DNA of 7,111 nucleotides, taken from the NCBI GenBank assembly GCA_016840025.1, contig JAEOTF010000482.1:1-7111 (forward strand), read 5' to 3'. The notes beneath the pieces were generated by a model. It saw nothing but the letters and a program-made list of their open reading frames with translations, did no database searches and had not been told where the DNA came from. Positions 5,072 through 7,111 of this stretch are shown in pieces. The position numbers and the translations under genes are program-made. The stretch is from Candidatus Hodarchaeota archaeon. Lineage in GTDB: Archaea; Asgardarchaeota; Heimdallarchaeia; Hodarchaeales; YT1-039. The number at the start of each line of letters is the position of its first letter. Position 1 is the first letter of the stretch.

Positions 5072-5185
5072 AATCCAAAAAAAGGGAGGTGGTATTCGCT
5101 CGATGGTCTCCTCCGGGCTACCAGAACAAATGTACAAGAGTATAATCACTTGTTTTACTATCAATGGACAAAAAAGAAGGGATGA
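5066..5185 (+). pseudogene. Short coding relic with LLRAT motif, related to the 3071-3255 fragment
   Basis: A plus-strand frame open for 39 codons encodes NNPKKGRWYSLDGLLRAT followed by RTNVQEYNHLFYYQW. The GLLRAT segment uses the same frame and nearly the same codons as GFLRAT in the orphan fragment at 3071-3255, where both copies share CTCCGGGCTACC. There is no start codon at the front and no Cys pair. It is best read as a diverged partial copy of the same gene, in inverted orientation. Confidence 0.35.
5080..5123 (+). repeat. Right copy of inverted repeat flanking the ABC-2 operon
   Basis: AAAAGGGAG (5080-5088), a shorter middle than in the left copy, then TCCTCCGGGCTACCA (5109-5123). It is inverted relative to 3100-3151, so the pair brackets the two ABC genes with about 1.9 kb between the 15-mers. 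Confidence 0.6.
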
Positions 5186-5369
5186 TTTTTTAATAATGTT
5201 ATAGAGTAACCTTAAGGACTACAATCCTTTATGTTATAGTATCTTATTCGAACGTTCTGTTTCTTGTTTTGGTAAGTACTTAATGTTGAAAGAAAGCGTC
5301 AAGTGAAATAAATTTCGTAAATCATGAAAGACAACCACGAACTTGTTTCTCGTTTACAATATTTTCCGT

Positions 5370-5402
5370 AACGGTAAAAGAAACGGTGAAATAACGGTAA
5401 CG
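5370..5402. repeat. Three phased AACGGT motifs
   Basis: AACGGT begins at 5370, 5382 and 5393, spaced 12 and 11 bases, about one helical turn each. A CCGT just before the first gives a near-palindrome CCGTAACGG (5366-5374), and an inverted AACCGT follows at 5437-5442. This resembles an iteron or operator cluster. The motifs also fall in the frame of the eroded gene above, so they could be leftover codons. Confidence 0.4.
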
Positions 5403-5609
5403 TATTTTACAAGTAGACTTAATACGTCTATGGGTAAACCGTCATTCATCGATAATTCAACATGTAAACTAGGGGTTAAAGAGTTTATAAAACTAATATT
5501 TTTTGCTTAGAAACTCGATTTAAGCCCCGTTTTGTTTGAGGGTGCTTCGTTGCGGAATTATTTTTGTCGGCAGGTTTTTGTAGTCATTTTAGACATACAT
5601 AAAAACTTG

Positions 5610-5625
5610 TATATCTGGAGATATA
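5610..5625. repeat. Palindrome TATATCT-GG-AGATATA
   Basis: Two 7-base arms (5610-5616 and 5619-5625) are exact reverse complements with two bases between them. The arms are AT-rich, and the site may be an operator-like dyad. It lies about 390 bases before the right-hand exporter gene, inside the eroded coding region. Confidence 0.4.
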
Positions 5626-5744
5626 GATCTTGTTTGTAACGAGATTGAAGAGTTTCTAAATATAACAAAAAGGTGGAATTGGATTAAGCATTTTCTAAAC
5701 TTTTCGCGTATACCAGATGAGTTTGAAAAGAGATATAGCACGGT

Positions 5745-5767
5745 TTAAGTTTCATTCTGAAACTTAA
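5745..5767. repeat. Perfect 10-bp hairpin, TTC loop
   Basis: TTAAGTTTCA (5745-5754) and TGAAACTTAA (5758-5767) are exactly complementary around TTC. No T-tract follows on the plus strand, so it is not a standard terminator there. It falls exactly where the eroded frame acquires its clustered stops and lies 250 bases before the right-hand exporter gene. Confidence 0.5.
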
Positions 5768-6016
5768 GAAGTAATCTCAGGACATATTGAATGAAAAGGA
5801 TGAAGTCACTAGTTGAAAGTTGGAAGAAGTCTTATCCAAAAAAATATAGAAATAACATAGATGTATAAAAAGAAGAAGTGGTTACTAGATAATATAAACA
5901 TTAGACTTTGATTCGCATTATATTGGAAGATATAATACTAATTAAATGATAGCTTAAAGAAATACTTAAAGGATTTGCATTGTTAAGACAAAGGTAAAGA
6001 AAGTTCAGTGGTACGT

Positions 6017-7111
6017 ATGAGTCTTTTAACTCGAATGGTTGGGTACATTAAAAAATACTGGTATTTACTTACACTGAGCTTTTCCCTGACTGTCGTATCT
6101 CGATTTTTAGGAATTTACGTTCCACTTATTTCAACTAAAGCAATTATCGATGATGTTCTCCTTCAAGGTCATTATGACCAACTCCCCGTGTATCTCCTGC
6201 TTATTATTGGGATATATGCGGTAAACAGCATTATTTCCTTTATCCAACGGTATATTAACGCTTATACGAGTCAGAAAGTCGTTTTTCAAATTCGAAACGA
6301 ACTGTTTACGTCTCTCCAAGAGAAGTCTTTCAGTTTTTACGATCGAACTAAGATAGGACAATTGATGGCAAGAGTCACTAGTGATATTCAAAGAATGACT
6401 ATGTTCTACTCTTTTTGGATGAACTCCCTTTTCGGGTCAATCATCCAAATCGTCTTCATTTGTTATTATCTTATTGGGATGGATCTTACTTTAACCCTCA
6501 TTTTGTTAGTAATGATTCCTTTTGTATTTGTAGTGAATTATTTCTTCATGAAAAAGATTCATCCAATTAATTCCATGATACGCGCGAAATATGGAACATT
6601 AAACTCTACATTGCAACAGAACATTGTGGGTATGAGTGTCGTCAGGATATTTACAAATGAATCCATTGAGATGAAGCAATTTAGAGAAATAAACAATGCG
6701 TTTTTGAATACCAACATGGAGGAAGTGAAACTTAGGGCTATCTTTCGACCATTTACAGCTTTCATTCTCAGTCTTGGGACGACACTTTTGTATTGGTTTG
6801 GAAGTGGGGCAGTCCTTCGGAATACCCTTTCGTTAGGTTCATTACTGCTCTTTAGTCAATATATCGGTATGTTGGCTATGCCTGTCAGATTTGTAAGTAT
6901 CCTCATTAATCTTTTTAGTCGTGCAATGGCTGGAGCGAAGAGAGTCTTTGAAATCATTGATTCAAAACCTACGATTGAAGATAATCCTCACGCGATTCCA
7001 TTACCTCCTCTTCAGGGAGAAGTTCGGTTTAGGGATGTAAGCTTTGAATACATTCAAGATCGTCCTGTACTGGAAAAGATTAATCTTCTCGTAAAGCCAG
7101 GTGAAACAATC
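6017..7111 (+). CDS. Type IV ABC exporter, fused membrane and ATPase half-transporter (3' truncated)
   Basis: The frame is open from a TAA at 5984 to the window edge; 365 codons are seen from the ATG at 6017. Six membrane segments fall at about 17-37, 58-78, 134-154, 157-177, 246-266 and 273-293, with the long cytoplasmic loops typical of MsbA/MDR-type exporters: FYDRTKIGQLMARVTSDIQRM (intracellular loop 1, here split as FYDRTKIGQL and MARVTSDIQRM, about 108-127) and NSTLQQNIVGMSVVRIF (about 196-212). The linker (AGAKRVFEIIDSKPTIED) leads into the nucleotide-binding domain, which starts GEVRFRDVSFEY (334-345, A-loop Tyr345) and stops at KPGETI, just before the expected Walker A. Cargo is unknown; such half-transporters form homo- or heterodimers, and a partner may lie downstream. 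A GTG at 6008 would add three residues, but ATG is preferred. No strong ribosome-binding site is seen; AAGGT at 5991-5995 is weak. It is transcribed away from the ABC-2 operon and is not of the same transporter class. Confidence 0.93.
   Translation, partial: MSLLTRMVGYIKKYWYLLTLSFSLTVVSRFLGIYVPLISTKAIIDDVLLQGHYDQLPVYLLLIIGIYAVNSIISFIQRYINAYTSQKVVFQIRNELFTSLQEKSFSFYDRTKIGQLMARVTSDIQRMTMFYSFWMNSLFGSIIQIVFICYYLIGMDLTLTLILLVMIPFVFVVNYFFMKKIHPINSMIRAKYGTLNSTLQQNIVGMSVVRIFTNESIEMKQFREINNAFLNTNMEEVKLRAIFRPFTAFILSLGTTLLYWFGSGAVLRNTLSLGSLLLFSQYIGMLAMPVRFVSILINLFSRAMAGAKRVFEIIDSKPTIEDNPHAIPLPPLQGEVRFRDVSFEYIQDRPVLEKINLLVKPGETI

Larger units (their letters stand above)
5328..5890 (+). pseudogene. Eroded protein-coding gene, possibly a DDE transposase
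   Basis: One plus-strand frame runs from 5328 to 5639, 103 codons with a single internal TAG (5508-5510), far fewer stops than expected in such AT-rich sequence. It encodes NGKRNGEITVTYF, then SRLNTSMGKPSF, then LGVKEFIKLIFFA, stop, KLDLSPVLFEGASLRNYF and RQVFVVILDIHKN. A GKPSF element followed by a hydrophobic helix and an 'LS..LFEG.LRNYF' segment recalls the N-terminal part of IS5-like DDE transposases, but no DDE residues can be confirmed. Another frame is open over 5593-5745 (EIEEFLNITKRWNWIKHFLNF, split here as EIEEFLNITK and RWNWIKHFLNF, then SRIPDEFEKRYSTV), and after several stops the same frame resumes at 5791 with SLVESWKKSYPKKYRNN. At least one frameshift and several stops make it non-functional. 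Coding origin likely, identity a guess. Confidence 0.35.
4934..6016. other. Spacer of 1.08 kb between divergent ABC genes, with eroded coding sequence
   Basis: No intact gene is present. It contains the ABC-2 promoter region, an 11-bp inverted repeat pair, the right copy of the flanking repeat (5080-5123), phased AACGGT motifs (5370-5402), an almost uninterrupted frame from 5328 that looks like a decayed gene, a palindrome (5610-5625), a perfect 10-bp hairpin (5745-5767), and AT-rich sequence ahead of the right-hand exporter. Confidence 0.6.

Noticed and set aside
5109..5123. CCGGGCTACCA resembling a tRNA 3' acceptor end
   Set aside because: No T-arm, anticodon arm or matching 5' acceptor half is present in the right order; the similarity is limited to the end sequence.
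6131..6765. Two minus-strand ORFs opposite the right-hand exporter
   Set aside because: Both lie antisense to the membrane domain of a clear ABC exporter.
1..7111. CRISPR array, intact insertion sequence, tRNA or rRNA
   Set aside because: No regularly spaced direct repeats, no complete transposase with terminal repeats, and no tRNA or rRNA signatures were seen on either strand.

Overview
The window reads as archaeal, AT-rich DNA. Several genes have a TATA-like box about 25 to 33 bases ahead of the start codon with almost no leader, transcription units end in bare T-tracts, and the genes are compact. Protein style (a lipoamide-dehydrogenase-like flavoprotein, a DrrA/DrrB-type ABC pair, a small coiled-coil protein, long AT-rich spacers with eroded coding relics) would fit an Asgard or related mesophilic archaeon, but no marker gene is present, so lineage is only a guess.

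Left part (1-1763): the C-terminal third of a pyridine-nucleotide-disulfide oxidoreductase runs in from the left edge (+). A spacer of about 655 bases follows, then a 65-residue coiled-coil protein (+) with a TATA-like box close ahead of it. Next comes a structured spacer with two hairpins and T-tracts.

Middle part (1764-4933), all on the minus strand: a class I SAM methyltransferase and a membrane protein of the YdjM-like 'metal-dependent hydrolase' group. Each appears to have its own promoter and terminator tract. Upstream of them is a tightly coupled two-gene ABC-2 exporter operon: an ATPase with an unusual N-terminal SAP-like extension, then a permease one base downstream of its stop codon.

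Right part (4934-7111): about 1.08 kb without an intact gene, containing eroded coding sequence, an 11-bp inverted repeat pair, phased AACGGT motifs and a perfect 10-bp hairpin. A type IV ABC exporter half-transporter (+) follows, cut by the window edge just before Walker A.

The most unusual signal is a short element present in inverted orientation on both sides of the ABC-2 operon. It has a 15-bp identical core plus a second shared 9-mer, and both copies read LRAT in the same frame. The left copy is the end of an orphan Cys-rich C-terminal fragment that looks like a transposase tail. A weaker third relative lies near 1656-1712. The spacers therefore appear to be graveyards of mobile-element genes, possibly linked to arrival of the ABC module. 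No intact novel system was found.
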